The notes: generated by a model from the letters alone, not told the origin. DNA of 64,000 nucleotides from Viola odorata (GCA_963691705.1 OY829539.1:55464327-55528326), one strand, 5' to 3'. Counted from the stretch's first letter, positions 24,634 to 39,100 are shown. Translations and numbers: made by a program.

Positions 24634-25200
24634 TAGAGTTGACAATTTCCGCCCGCGGATATGGATATCCGTTGGATACCCGCAATTGCGGGTCGGTATT
24701 ACCCACAGTTTGTGGGTATTTTGCGGGTATGGATTTACCCGCACCCATAAAGTGCGGGTATGGATAGTGCTTACCCGCTCCAATACCCGCACTATATACT
24801 CGCAAAATGCGGGTATGGATACCCGCAATAATACCCGCAAAATATATATACATATCATAAAATTTGTAAACTTTAGTAAACCCCTTAGTCAAACACAAAC
24901 CACAAATTAAAGTTTACATATCCACTAAAGTATTTTTTCAACTATTTTCCAATTCAAAGTATAATACAAACCATAAATTTAAATGACTTAAAAGGGTGTT
25001 TGAAAACATTAAACATGAAATGGATAATTAATTACAATCTATTACTTGAAAATTTAAATTTTAAGAAATTTGCGGGTATCCACAGGTACAATTTATCTTC
25101 TCTTACCCGCTCCGCGCGGGTATGAATTACCCGCAAATTTGCTGGTGCGGGTATGGATAGTGCCTTACCCACTCCATACTCGCTCCATTGCCAACCCTAG
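24634..25200. mobile_element. hAT-like non-autonomous element rich in ATACCCGC motifs
   Basis: Left end TTAGAGTTGACAATTTCCG and right end CCATTGCCAACCCTAG form imperfect inverted repeats. TTCAAC occurs immediately outside both ends, a likely partly decayed 8-bp target duplication. Near both ends, many copies of GCGGGTATGGAT / ATACCCGCA occur on both strands (24650-24840 and 25070-25165). The two open frames crossing it on opposite strands are by-products of this repeat. Confidence 0.65.
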
Positions 25201-25295
25201 TTCAACCCCCAAAAAAAAAAAAAAAATAGTTTTGACACTCAATTAAATTTTTATTTATTTTAAAGTTTAAACTCTTTATTTGCAGAAAATTGTTA

Positions 25296-25802
25296 CTCCC
25301 TCCATCTTTTATTAACTGTCGCTTTGACTTTGGACACGTATATTGAGGAGCCCGAATGACTCACTATTTGAGACAATTTTGCCCCGAATTTTTTCTCAGA
25401 CGTTCGTTAATCCTTAACGTACGTTCGAAAAAAAGTACGAAATTTTTTAATTTCCCTCCTGGTCTTACACCAAGTTTTTCGCTTGAGAACCTCACTGTGT
25501 TGAAGTCCCCGGTGACCAACCATGGTCCTTGAATGCGTTTAGACACTTCCTTTAGCTGCTCTCAAAGACATCTCCTCTCAGATATAAAAATTCTCAATGC
25601 TCCTTAGCCAATCTAAAAACAAATCTGGACCACCCTTTCTTTGAACCTTGTCAATGATCGAACTTAAAGATATGAACTGAGTGCCATTTGATGAATAACT
25701 GAGAACAAGGGAGAGGGGTATAGGGGTCAAATAGTGAGTCATCCGGACTTCTCAATATGCGTGTCCAAAGTCAAAGCGACAGTTAATAAAAGACGGAGGG
25801 AG
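25296..25802 (+). mobile_element. Stowaway-like MITE carrying an insert
   Basis: Ends CTCCCTCCATCTTTTATTAA and its near-complement TTAATAAAAGACGGAGGGAG, flanked by TA (25294-25295, 25803-25804). About 140 bp at the left and 70 bp at the right match the family; the middle (about 25450-25720) is unrelated DNA, doubling its normal length of about 260 bp. Confidence 0.85.
25450..25720 (-). mobile_element. LINE endonuclease fragment inside the MITE
   Basis: On the minus strand the frame reads GPWLVTGDFNTVRFSSEKLG, the conserved core of the apurinic-like endonuclease of plant L1-type LINEs (W.x.GDFN.xR...EK.G). Only a short part of the domain is present and the frame runs out into MITE sequence, so it is a fossil fragment. 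Confidence 0.75.
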
Positions 25803-25804
25803 TA

Positions 25805-26387
25805 CTTCATTAGAAAATCTTCATTAACATATGATGTGGAGTTATCATATAATTTTTTTAATTAACATTAGTACAAGAACTCTATCAAATAGAAGAAAAA
25901 TTAGAAATGGTTTTAGAAAATAATAAAAATAATTTCAAAATATTAGAAACAATTATAGAAATACAAAATATAGAAATAAAACCAAACTCTTTAAGAAATG
26001 AATTAGAAAGAACCTAATTAATCGTCCAACAAAAAAAAGATCTAATTAACTTAAATAATTATACCTAATTACATAAACTAACTATTCTATTACCATAATT
26101 AAGAAACCCAAAGTAATTTAACACTGAATATTTCCCCTTCAAGTACTATTTCAGAACTAGGAGTATGTTTTAACAGTGAATATTTTAAGCTTTGAAATTC
26201 GCAATAATCTTCTGCAATAGTACTCTACCTTTGGATAACTTCCTTCAGAAATCCCTTAACAGTCATCTTCAGCGACAGTAGTAGTACTACCAGAAGTGGC
26301 TACATCAGAGATCAATCGAAAAGGCTATATGAAGACTTTCCAGTTTGCCGTCATTCTTCCATGAAAATGTCCACTCAAATATTTCTT
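25805..26387. other. Spacer downstream of TGH
   Basis: AT-rich; no gene seen. The part from about 26150 probably contains the TGH 3' UTR. Confidence 0.35.
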
Positions 26388-29300
26388 CTAGTCCCTCCTC
26401 CGTCTATGCTTCTCTTTCCTTGCTACACGTTCTTCCACTGCACTATAATGAGATCTACCGGGAGATTCTCTGCTTTCATGTTTACCATGTTTCGAATGTT
26501 TTCTGCTGCTGCTACTTCTCTTTTCCAGCGAGGACCTTTTCTTCCTTCCTTTGGACTTGGAACGGTATCTATCTCTATAATCACTAGATGAATCACTACC
26601 AGAGTCACTGCTTCTGTACCGATGTCGCTTGGAGTGTTTCCTAGTCCTATCATCTTCAGATGATGAACTGTAGCTTCGTTTTCGTTGTCCGCTAGGTGCT
26701 GATTTAGATTTTCCATCCTCCTGCACCATCAATCCCGAATCAACTTTACCAGATTTATCATCAGATGGCCCGTGCTCCTTACTTTTGCTGCTGCCACCTA
26801 TTGTGTTACCCAGAACGGAATCATTCTTTTGAGCTTCACCCCCACCTGAAGCCTCTTGGTGATACACGGCAGACATGCTATGGCCATTAGGAGTGTTATA
26901 TGCCTTACTTTCAACTGACAGAATATTATTACCATTCTTATCAGTTGAAACTTCAGTTTCTTTCTGTGGAGCGGAAGACCTTGCTTTGCTGTTTGTGTAG
27001 GGCATATCCGGGGGAACCTCCAAACCTAGTTCTTTGCCTAAGGATTTCAAAAAGTCACCTGCTATCAATCGATTTAATGCTGTATGCGCTACTTCAATCT
27101 TCTTTTCAGGATCCTCTCCTTTCTTCACACTATTAGAGACTTCAACCTCATCATCAGAATCGTCAGAAAATATAGCCTGCACAAACATAAACTTCTTTAT
27201 CAGCAAAAATGCAGTTCTTTAACAGCATAAGGTTAATTTTGACACAAAACACAACGTAATATATGAAAATGTCTGCACTACTAGGCATATACAATTGAAA
27301 TATGGACGATTTAAAGAACATTAAATAATCATGTATGAATCATGACTTCAAAATATGGTCCCAGATAAAAGTGGTTGCAGAATCAAGGATTACATGATGA
27401 CAATTAAATGATCATCATTGTGACATCTGCAAGGATGTTAAAATGGATGGAACAGGGGTTAAAAGTAAACTCCATATAACAGTCCCTTCTCCTGCTATTA
27501 ATTTTTCTTTCCCCAAAGGTTCGACATAGATATCCTTTAGCCCTTCCCTTTCGTGTTCTTTTCCTCACCTCCATTAGCGTCTTTCCCAAACAAATTTGTT
27601 ACAAAAAAATGCCATAATTTTGCACATTATATACATATATCTAATTGTACCGGAACACCTCTTGTTACATGCCAGTAAGAGGCTGTAATGTCGACAATGA
27701 GCTACTAAAAAGGAACAATAAAAAAACCAGGATACAAAGGGAATGATGTCCATGATACTGAAAAGAGACGTTGTTGAGTTTATGATATGAAAATATACAC
27801 AGGAGACGATGCAAGTTGCCTACAATAGGTTAGAACACTAGAAAGGATTCTAGCTAAATGAAGGAACTTTTAAGGATGAGGAAAAAGGACTGCTGAAAAG
27901 TCAAAGAGATGATAAAGATGCCGTAAAATGTTGGCTGTTTAGTCAAAAGTTACCCTCATCAAACAGTGTCCCCTTTGAACATCAATGTATAAGTACTTTG
28001 CATACAATAAGTTTGATGTGGTAAATCGTTGCCGTTGGAAATTTGATTTACTATTATTGCTATTGTTTTTAGAAGAAGAAAAACAACACCAATCAATCAA
28101 CAGTCACGGAAGACGTCATATAAAAAGACAAAGCAGAGAAATATACCTTGTAGAGATCAACAGGCCTCTCAACTTTTTCAACTTGTACTTCAACTTCAGT
28201 TTCTTCGTTCATTACATCTTTGGTTATTTCTGGAACATCAGATTGAAGAACTGTATTTGCCATTACAGTTTCTTCTACTTTTGAGGCTTTGGAATCTGAT
28301 GTGAATATTAGAGAATCAATCCTGCTTCTCACCCGCGGAGGTGGTGGAGGCTGTAATTAATAAATTAAATAACATTACAGAGGGAAGAAAAAGAATAAAA
28401 ATGATTAAAGGCCAAAAAGTATGTGACATTTAAAGATACGTGTATGCTCAGCAAATTGCATATGAAGTGAGTGCTCCCTAACTAGCATCTCTTGGTTGAA
28501 TATACACAAAAATAAATAAATAAATTATCATTTCACTACCCAATGGTCCTTATCAATCATCCTTAATGATTCCTCAAAAAAGACAAATTCAACAACGAAA
28601 AAGATTAAAAAGCCTGGGCAACAAATTTCCAATTTCACATGGCAATTACAGAGTTAATAGCAGTGCCACATAGCAGTACCTTTCCCATATAAGGATCAAC
28701 TAGATCAAAGCGCTTGCACAGAACTGGTGAAGGGCGCCACTGAAATTCTTCTCTTTTGGGGTAAGTTTTCTTTGTCATCAAATCTTCAGCATGAGCATCT
28801 TTAGCCTGATGTTAAGAAAAGGTTTTTGTTAGAGAAATTAATCCAGAGTAATAATCTCAAACCAAGTTTATTGCACCCAAATCACCTCTAGTCCACCAGA
28901 AGTGAATTGCATCCCTCCAGCACCCGCAAACTCCAAAGTTTGTGGTGTGAATAGGCCGCTTTCTTTGTTCCACTTCCCTTTCTCTATTGCCTCAGCAGCT
29001 GCCTCAAAGTCTAATCTCTCACGCGCACGAGCTGCTTCGGACATATTGCTTGCTCCACCAGCTTCTGTTGAACGAAGCCCTCCTTGATATTTTTCTTTGA
29101 GAAACCGCTCAAATCGTTCTTGCTTCACAGGATCATCTTTGAATGGCTTAGCCACTTCAGGCAACTCACTCTATAAATCAGAAAATATTTAGCCATTATA
29201 GAAAAAAAGAAGCAAACAAGAAACCAAGACAGATTAGTAAAATTTCAAGAAGGATTTACTAGCATGGAGGTTAAGTACTTACGAAAGAAGCAGGCATAGT

Positions 29301-31911
29301 AAACGTATCTGGGAGATGGAAATTGAGATTCACATCCCCAGAAGCAACAGATGAGCTTACTTCTTTTGAGGTTCTTTCTAAAGGCCTTTCCCCCAATATT
29401 TTGCCACGGGTCTCTGCAGTCATCTTCTGTGCACTTGGAGATGATTTACCATCCAAAGCCAACTTCTTCTGACCATTATGTTTTTGTTGTTCCTCCCACA
29501 ACTTCCTCACATAGTAGTCTTGACCATTTCCACCATTAAGAAAACTAAATAATGGATTTGATTGGTTCTTCTCTCTAGAGAGATCTTCAAACAATTTACC
29601 ACATCGAGCAACTAAGGTTGCAACCCCCTCAATTAAGACTTTCAGATTGCTATCCTTGGGGGGAGGAACCTCAGGCGGAGGGGGGATAGCAAACTTGTTT
29701 TCCACCTCAAGAGAACCATGGAACTTGTGATGGGGTACAAAATCCTTTGGAATAGCTGGTGGATCAAATCTGAACATGATTTGCAGGATGAGGATGAAGC
29801 ATTAAAATACAACGTAAAATTAAAATTAAAATACACGGATAATAAAGTGATGTTCAATAAAGGTTTGCCTATCCTATAAATTCTAATATTCATCTGGAAG
29901 ATTTAAAATAGTAAGTCAACAACAGATAGCATCAGACATATCATAACAAAAAATGAATTTCTCAATTACCTCTCTAGCTGGTAATCAAAATTTGATGCAA
30001 CTCTAAAGCCACGCAGACCCTCGTGCTCCTTCCATGCCAATTTTTGCTTATGATCTGTGGTGGACCTTGGGTATTCTTCATCATCTTGGACATGAGTTTC
30101 TTCAAAGTCATATGCTGATAAAGAACTACACTCAGTAAAATAGAACCTTTGTACCACAAAACAAGAATTGAATTATATAATCTATACCCTGACACTAGCA
30201 CAAACAAATTTGTTAATAAGTGTCATTTACATAACATTGTTATCAAATTCACAAGTCAAAAAAGAAACAGTGAGCAAATTCAAACTATTCGGCCAGACTA
30301 CAAACAAGTATTTGACCAAAAAAAGTACCACGGAAGATGTTAACTGAGGATTTCAAAGGGTGGTAAAAATCTAAAAGTAACAGCAACAACATAGAGCATT
30401 ATTATAGCTAAGCATAGGAAGGTAAAAATTGAATGGGCAAATTGACCATTCATCCAAGAAAAAAGTGAAATTTTAAAACAGCCCCAACATATGTAAGGTA
30501 ATCCCTGAAAATCATGAGTGTTAAGGCCTGTATCATCTTGAATTCATAAAACACAAAGTGAAAACAACAACGCAAGCATGAACAACCATACTGAGTAATA
30601 TAAAGAAACAAAAAATTAACTAATTTTATACTGTTCATTGAGAGAGGAAATATCAAGGTGTGACTCCATTTCCTTATTAACCGACGAAATCATTGCTTCT
30701 TAAATCTTAATAGATCCTAACATGACATCCAGCGAGTATATCCATAATCGATTAATCCTTATATCCAAGTTTAAGATATACTAACCATGGGCATAGATAT
30801 CCTCATCTTCAGCATCATATTCTTCCAGTGCTCCGATGCCAAAACCAGGAGCAGCCTTTCCTGCTGATGCATCAAATGTAATCATATTAATTGTCTTCAA
30901 GACGAATAATGCATGAACATGTTAACTATATAAAGAACAATAGAGACAGGAGTAACATTAAAACAGCAAAGAAAATTATGAAAAAGTTGGATGGTAGACA
31001 TTACATTTGGAACCAAAAAGACTTTCTTTCATTGACAAAGCTTTCCTGTCCCTGGGCTCTCTATTACCAGAGATACGTGATCGTTTTTTTTCTGGAACAA
31101 AAAGGAAAAGGCTAAATGAGATTACATGGACAACAACAAATCAACTAGCTACAGCTTACTTTACCATGAAAAATACCAGACCTCTGAACTCAGGAGCATG
31201 CTTATAGGGGTCATAGCCTAAGCCATACACATCCTGCTTTGGGTTGAGGATGTATACCTGAAAAAGGAAAGAAGATGAGATGCATCATTTAGACTACTGT
31301 GAAATAAGTACTGAAAAATTATTTGCAATAGGAGATTAGTAACTACAAAATTACGCATGCTAATATAAAGGATTACAGATTTAGATTTATGATTGCTTGA
31401 CAGAATGAATGACATTTTCTTTCTTCAGTATAACAAGGTGAAGAAACATAAACTGCAGTGGAATATATAATAAATAAAAGAAGCAAGCAACTTCAAAGAT
31501 GTTTGACAAAATTAGTATTTTTTTAAACAGAGATGAAGGGGATCAGTTACTCAATAACTTAAGTCTCCTTCAACCAGTAGTTCACAACACATAAAAATTT
31601 GTAGAGACAACAACTATAGCTTCTCTCATGTAAAGCAATGCGGAGAAGTTGATTGCAGTCAATTTAACCAATAACCTAACTCTCTTTCAAAATGGAGTTT
31701 CCAACACCAGTAAAACTTTTACCAACACTAATCATGGTCTCTGTCACATCAAGGAGTGTCAATCCCAGTTAATTAGAGAAGCCCAAGACATCTAGAAATA
31801 ATAACCTAGTATCCACCCTGTCTGAATCGGTAGTGTGAATGAACGAAATGCTGTGTTTACTCATTGCAAGACACCTTGAATGGCATATCGGTCTATTAAA
31901 CAACAAAAAGG

Positions 31912-31948
<37 letters not shown>

Positions 31949-34900
31949 CTGGTGATACAGATCAGTGCTATCAAAGAGGCACATTGAAAACTTGTAAAAC
32001 ACCATATTCTTGTCTGGGGTTGACTTACTTAAGTACAAGGGATAATTCTCACAAGAGGCATGTATATTAGTACTCAAAAACCTTAGTGTCTTCACAGAGC
32101 ACCTATTACAACACGAGACTCTCTAAGGAAAGCTTCAACAAAAGCACCAATGAGATATTTCAGTTGCTGGGGAAATATTTACTTGGCTAGTCAGTTGGTA
32201 ACAGACTACCTTCCATAAACTTAAAAGATTGTACCCCAACACTTGGTCCACATAAGCCAAAAGAAAAAGATTATATATGTGCTCCAAGATGCAACCTTAA
32301 AGTCGGTGCCAGAAATTTGGGACAATCAAAATGTTTCTAGAGGACATAAATTTAAAACAAGAAACAAAGTATTAAAATATAAAGGATTAACTAGGAAAAA
32401 TTCCTCACAGGTGTTTTTAGAGAAGACTGAACATCGTCATTAAGAGGTTCCTCTGAAAAGCTCCCAAGAGTGTCCACTCCCGCCTCAGAATTAGCAAGTT
32501 GCGTTGCATCATCAGAGGAAAAGGCTAGGAAAGCTCTTCTAGCTTCCCTGCGAGCATCTGCAAGGAAACTGTAAGATGAATAAAGCAGAACAAAGATACG
32601 CCTCCTCTAGTGCACACTTGAACAACAATTTAGACTCTATTTTCCTGCACATTATAGGGTGCTCAAAGCTTACACAAGGGTAGAAACAGACAAAAAAAAC
32701 TAGAACTAGAAGTACCCTTTTCTTATGAATTTTCTTCTTTTTAACAGTTTTTTTTCCTCACTTAATGAATGCTTTCTGGTTACTGTTTTTGCTCACAAAA
32801 AACCTTTCAACTTTTCATTTTTGGGTTTTTGTAGGCATAAATTGGCTGTATGATGCTTTATTAACAGTTCTCGGTCATATAATTTTTTACTCATCAAAAC
32901 ATGGAGTGTATAGATCTTGAAAATGTGGTGGAAACAAAGTAAATTTATATGCCAAGAAATAGGAGGAGAAAGCCTACTATATTGTACATTTGCCCGTGAC
33001 TCCTTAATTGAATGGCCACGCCTCCATCCCATCTTCAGCAGCAATTTTACACCTAATCAATAACACGAGATGAGACTAAGAAATTGCTAAATTTGTGCCA
33101 CACAATTCTAGCAAAAGGCTGAAACAAACCTATAGACTCTGCAGCTGGAAGAACAAGTTCATCAGGAACAGGTCCAGGAATAGCTGACGGCCTGCACAGG
33201 AAAGAAAAAAAAATTACATACTGTCCACATGACCAAATAGCAAGGAGTCAACAATTGCATGTGCATGTGTGTGTTTGCCATCTGTTGAATACATGCATAA
33301 CTGTGTTTTGAACCAATTCCCACATAGCTACTTGAGCCATTAGCCCTAAAATAAGACACAAGCAACAGTCCAATGCAAGCACTAATCTATGAATGCTAAA
33401 TACCAGTCAACATTTATCCTGGTCACAAGACAGATAGTACATGTATGGATTCCCCATTTGAAAATCAAAATTTATTTTCTTCTACTCCATAAATATATTG
33501 CAAGCCACATTTACCATGAAAAAAAATCGTCGTCATTAAGATGAAATCCCTTAAAGCTACTAGTCCAACCATAAGCAAGACTTGGGAGATCTCCAAAGAT
33601 TGAACTCAAGTACAGAACAAGATTTGACAATGGACAGCAAACCAGGGGAGACATAGAAGGAGCACCTACGGCAACGCCCAACCAGATAAATCGCAAACTA
33701 AAAGACACTTATCATATAGTGATTTACGCGTCAATGCCTACTTTTGAGCACATAGGTATAGTATAAACATAAATATTCATTTATGCATATGAAATACATG
33801 CAAAGTTTCCCTACCACAGGTTTCATCTCTTCATGCAAGCTTCAATTACACATGCACAGACAGACATGAATTGGCAAATAAATAAATAAAGGAACAACAA
33901 TAAAAGTTGCACGCCTAGTGGGAGCGGGAGCAGACACGAAATTGCAACGATTATTAACAAAAAAAAGAAGGAAGAAAGGATTACAACTATATTGGTAAAA
34001 GGATAAAGATCATGAACCAGATTATTAATGCAACTTTGATGGGGAAATCAAAAGGTAAATTATATACGTGTCAGCTCCCATACATCCTATCACATGATCT
34101 AGATGATAAGGTTACTCCATCAGTCTCCCAGAATGAAGTTTCTGTAAAGCCATAAAGCATTTCTTATTTACGGAAATTATATGTTAACAGTAAATAACCA
34201 AATACTTCATTACTATCAAGTACTCAGCAAGTGAAAATATCTATCACAAACACATATGAAACCTCTGCTGTTGTTCCTTCTCCACTTGCTTGCGGACAAC
34301 TTCAGCAGCTGTAAATCCAAATGTATCAAACTGTGATGATGTCCCAAGGGATTGACCTTCCAACTCCTAAATTGCAACACAAACAAATTTAGAATCACAG
34401 ATTAGATTGCAATCTAACCAGTAGAAGTGTAGTAACATATTGACTGAACTGTTTAAATACATCCGAAAAGCATGACAGACTTGTAAACAAACTCCTATTT
34501 TTGGGACAACATAAAGGTAAACCATACTTCTTTCTCATCTTCGTCTAAGAAGTTAAGGATGCTCTGCTGCTTAACTTCAGCTCTATTTTTCCGAGAAGAA
34601 GTAAATGTCTGAGGTGTCCAACCTGCAATAGTTTCAGATTCGCCTCATCATAAGTTATTCTTCAACTTCTCAACCAAACAAAAATGCAATCACACAGTAC
34701 CTAATAGTTCCCTACAAATTAAAACAATCAAAATTACTTTTCATTCAGTAAGTAGCTACAAGAACCAAGTTATAAGCAATAACGGCTAAATTACCTTCTT
34801 TTGATCCAACTGTATTGAAATAACCAGCCGAGAATCCTCCAGTAAACGCACCATGTAATCTCCTTCGTCCATCTTCATCTCTAACCTAGAGCAATGAATG

Positions 34901-35105
34901 AAATGGTAAAAACGAAGAGGCGCATAATAATGAGGAAAATTAAAAACGTGAAATGATGATGAATACCGACCTCTTGCTTCCAATGAGGGAGGGAACGGAG
35001 GTGACCGGCGGCTTCCGCGGCAGATTTCTTCTTACGGCTGGTGAGATCTTCCTCGCGCTCTATTGGTGTACCGTAGAACACGAAATCCTCTTTGTCGGCA
35101 TCCAT
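26388..35105 (-). CDS. TGH: TOUGH (TGH), G-patch and SWAP/SURP RNA-processing protein
   Basis: TGH is a nuclear RNA-binding protein that helps DCL1-HYL1 process pri-miRNAs and also acts in splicing. Coding exons: 34971..35105, 34795..34885, 34528..34622, 34263..34366, 33130..33191, 32978..33052, 32409..32557, 31182..31257, 31005..31091, 30786..30860, 29970..30114, 29283..29769, 28886..29170, 28680..28805, 28147..28350, 26388..27176; total 994 aa (Arabidopsis about 930). Start [19 protein letters not shown] matches the family. G-patch core [18 protein letters not shown] at about 163-180; SURP domain at about 408-460 ([20 protein letters not shown]); C-terminus is an Arg/Ser/Lys-rich tail ending KHRRRRD. 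The donor of exon 32978..33052 is inferred from reading phase (A|GTAGGC). No damage seen. Head-to-head with DR1, about 1 kb apart. Confidence 0.95.
31913..31947 (+). repeat. (TG)n microsatellite in a TGH intron
   Basis: Uninterrupted TG dinucleotide run of about 35 bases within the intron between exons 31182..31257 and 32409..32557. Likely polymorphic in length. Confidence 0.95.
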
Positions 35106-36102
35106 GAGATTGGCGAAAGGGTATGGTTAGTAGTATGTGATTTTGGCCGGCAGAGAAACGAGAAGCCTAGTACCTTGATCGGTAGGGCCGCGAGAGAGCA
35201 GAGGGAATAAGAAAAACTGGAAGAAACTACGTCGTTTCAAAGGAGGAGATGGATTATATTGTAAAAACACGAACCGGAAATGGAACCAGGATTTACTTGC
35301 TATTTTCTACTAAAATATCTACAAAATAATTTTTTTAACTTTACCACAATCACACACCACTTTATAATTTTTTCAGTCCTTGCTATACCATCAATTTTCT
35401 TAATCCGAAATATAAAAAAATAGATGTGACATAATATATATTTTAAAATTAATAAAAATGTATATGGATTAAATAAATATGAATAATTTTTAATATATTG
35501 ATGTGTTGTTGAAGATTAATATTTTTTTTACTGCAAAATAGAAAACCAACGACGGGAACGCACGCGCTGGCTTTCCTATTTCCAGCATACTCCCTACCTA
35601 GTAGTCTCTAGTCAGTAGTTAACTTAGGACCCAATCCTAACCAAAGAGCACGCGCTAGCCACAGCGCGTGGTTAAAATCGTATTTGGAAGGGAGTTGGAC
35701 TTTGCCCTAATCGCCTGCAAGCAAGACCTGGCTGCCTTATCGTGAACAAGAGGAACACAAGCACACACAAATCAATCATGCCATTCTCTGATGCTAATAA
35801 ATCTATATATCAACCATGTTCATCCTCCTCCTCCTGATCTCACTCTCCATCACCACACCAACGGCAGCATCACCATCATCATCGGCGTCGTCGTCTCCGA
35901 TCGCGAATCGGTTCACTCGTTTCCTCCGCCCGTAGATAGATAGATCCGTCAACCGCTGACGTCCTGACTCAGTCGTGTGGTGAGTCTAACTGTCTCCGGG
36001 TTTCTCTCTATTTTAGATCTATTAATTTTTGTTTAAACTTGCGTGTTTATGTGATGGCTGATTTCTTTGTTTGTGTTAAATTAGGGTTTGAAGATTTTAG
36101 TG
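35106..36102. promoter_or_regulatory. Divergent promoter region between TGH and DR1
   Basis: About 1 kb between two oppositely transcribed start codons. The DR1 side holds a likely 5' UTR intron, donor GTGAGT at 35980 and acceptor TTTTAG ending at 36100, two bases before the ATG. 35280-35530 is AT-rich. I cannot place transcription starts. Confidence 0.6.
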
Positions 36103-39100
36103 ATGGACCCCATGGATATTGTTGGTAAATCCAAAGAGGATGCTTCCCTTCCAAAAGGTACAATCTGAATAACTTTTGTAAAAATATTAGTTCTTTTTTT
36201 GTTACAATATTAGAGTTAATTGATGGTTTCCTTCGTTTGTTTTTGAGCTGTTACTTAATGACCTAATTTTGCTTAGGAAGTCGAGTTCGGTGAGCTTTAA
36301 TGTGTGCGTCCGTACTCTTAAGTACATTGCAGCTATATTTTGATGCTTTTTTGAGTTTGTGCTGGGCTAGATTCAGAGTTGTGGATGTTTTAAAATTTGT
36401 AAACGAATCTCCTGTTTCATTTGGTCGTTCATTTGATGTGAGGTATTATTTCCTTTTCTTTTTAAAAAATACAGCAACTATGACCAAAATTATTAAAGAG
36501 ATGCTGCCACCGGATGTTCGCGTTGCAAGGGATGCTCAAGATCTTTTGATTGAGTGTTGCGTAGGTGAGTTTTGCCACTTTTGTTTTATGATCAGTAAAT
36601 ATTCCTTATGTTCATTTGTATATGTTGTAAACATTGTTTTGGCGAGTAATTTGTTTTGTCAATCAATTCCTTCAAAACTGTTTCTTTCTTTCTTATATGG
36701 TTAGTAAATAAATATGGATACGTAATTGGTCTTGTTGGAGCCGGCAACGTGTTGTTTCTTATATGGTTAGTAAATAAATTTAGGTAATCAATGCTTGCTC
36801 TTGACGAAGCTTACAACTGGTTGTTTCAGATATGGTTAGTAGAAAAAAAACTACCATATAGTTTTGCGAATGATGTGAAAAATATGGTGGGAACGCTGCA
36901 ATAATTAAGGATCTTGAGTATCTCCTTTTTGCCAACTAAGGAAGTGTAGTTGTTATGGGATTATCAAATGAGAACAGCTGCTGTATTGTGGTACCCATTA
37001 ATTGATTTTCTGCGAGTCACCTCTCATAGACTCTTCACTCGCGTAACCAGATATCCAATTTTCTGTTTTTTTTCCATTCTGAACAGTATCTCCTTTAAGT
37101 GCATGCTTACCACATACCATTAGAGCTCTTTCCCGAAAAGATCTGATTCAGAATCGTAGATGCTTGTTTGTTTATGCTCTTCTTCTCAAGTATTTGCTTA
37201 CCAAGCTTTGTTCATAAACTATCCCATGGAAATGCCCATGTAAGCCTACTCAACCAGAAGGCTTCCAAACCTGCATTGTATAAAGGTGAAATGCTGTTTG
37301 TTGAAATAGAAAAAAGGCTGTTGTTGATATTAAGAAAGGCTTTAGTAATGAGTTCCAAGTTCCTTTTGGGAAGCCTTAAAAGATGAATTTCAGCTTTTGA
37401 TATCTGGACCTCTTATTCAATGCAAGTGAGGTGGGCTGAATCATTTGAGGTACAACAGCTGTTAAATTGAGGTTGAACTAGTGTGGGATAAATAATAGTG
37501 GTCATGTAATATGTTGGAAGATTAGATAATATCACAAGCTGTGGATGAAGTTAAAAACATGTATGAAATTTGGTTTTGTTGTAAAATCATTATGAGCTGC
37601 TGACCAATTTGTAAACAATGGGGGCTTCAATTGAAAACTGTGGTTCTGTTTTAATTTCAATTACATTCACTTGGTCAACAAGTTCTTGGCTGGGTTTTCA
37701 AATTTTGAGCGGGACAGATTTGGATGGTGAACAGGCCACAAGGGGCTGGCTGGATTGCTGGAGTTTGTCCAGTTTTGCCCAACTCTTATGAATTTGAACT
37801 TTCTAGTTTAGGCTGTAAGACTCGGGGTTTCCTATGGGCCGAAACTGATATATAATTTTATTGCATTGGATTAAGTCTTTAGTACAATTATCCTTCTATC
37901 GATATATAATCCCATGACATATATGTACGTTCCACTTTTGGTTAGTGATTTGTTCCTGTTCTTAATCCTATTGGAGATTTTCCTAGGATATCTAAATCCA
38001 CAGTGCCCTTAGTGATGCTATTTTGGGATAGAAGCAGATATATTGGTCCTTTTTGTTAAAATTCTGTTTCGATCAATTTTTCCCATGGGTTCAAACTCTT
38101 CAAAGTTTTTATCCTTGTAACTTTTTCCCATATAACATTAATTTGTTCTGTATTTGATTACTGAAAATTCTTGATTTATTATACTTTATCCTTAAGTATC
38201 GGTGTTGCATGTGTTTACTGATTAATTAGGGTGAATTCTCTGTTTTCAGAGTTTATAAATCTTGTGTCATCCGAGTCCAATGAAGTATGTGGCAGAGAGG
38301 ATAAACGAACAATTGCACCTGAGCATGTACTCAAGGCTTTAGAGGTTTTTGGACTGAACCATTCTCCTTTTCGCATCTATGTTTTTTTCTTTTTTATCTT
38401 TTAAACATGTAATTTCTTGTGCTCTCTTGCTGTCTCGCATTTATTTATAGGATCTTCTGTATATTGACCCATTCTGCTGAGATTTTTCTTACATCGGTCC
38501 ATGACATGTCTATAAGTATCCCAATTTCTTACTACTTGAGTTCAAAGGCTATGGATAGATTGCAAGAACTTGGCTATAGTGCATTATGATACTCTGTGTT
38601 TTGTAACTGTATTAATGAGAAAGAAAACACAACCCTTATTTTCCCAGAGAGTTGTATTATGAACCCGTGTATCAATATCCAATCTTATGTCCCGGTGCAT
38701 GTGTTCTGGTTCTTTGGGTCTGTAAATGTTTTCCCATGTGACGAACTGTCAGCATCAGACACAACATATCTTGCATGTTTTACAACTACAAATACTTTTA
38801 GTGGTATAATAATCATATAATCTTGTATCTAATGAGGAGGCAGTATACTTGCACATTATTTCTCGCTGTGCCTGTTCAAAAATAATGACAGTTTTGTGTG
38901 GGTGCCAATAGGTGTGTGTGGCAACTTTTCAGTTGGGAATACTACTTTTGTGATCCTATTTTCAGAATTTCTTAATGTTTCATGAACCAAAATGTTCTTC
39001 TTAATGTTTTGTGCCACTTGGTGAAGTGTTCTCTCTCAGTTCTAAGTAGCTAGGGAGATTGACACTTTTATTTTTATTTTTATTCTAAAAAAAAACTATA

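Noticed and set aside
24269..24910. Long open frames on both strands at 24.3-24.9 kb
   Set aside because: Generated by repeated ATACCCGC/GCGGGTAT motifs of a hAT-like element; composition tracks the DNA repeat.
32978..33052. GC-AG intron in TGH at this exon
   Set aside because: A normal donor A|GTAGGC slightly downstream keeps the frame and gives the conserved ARREARRAF continuation.
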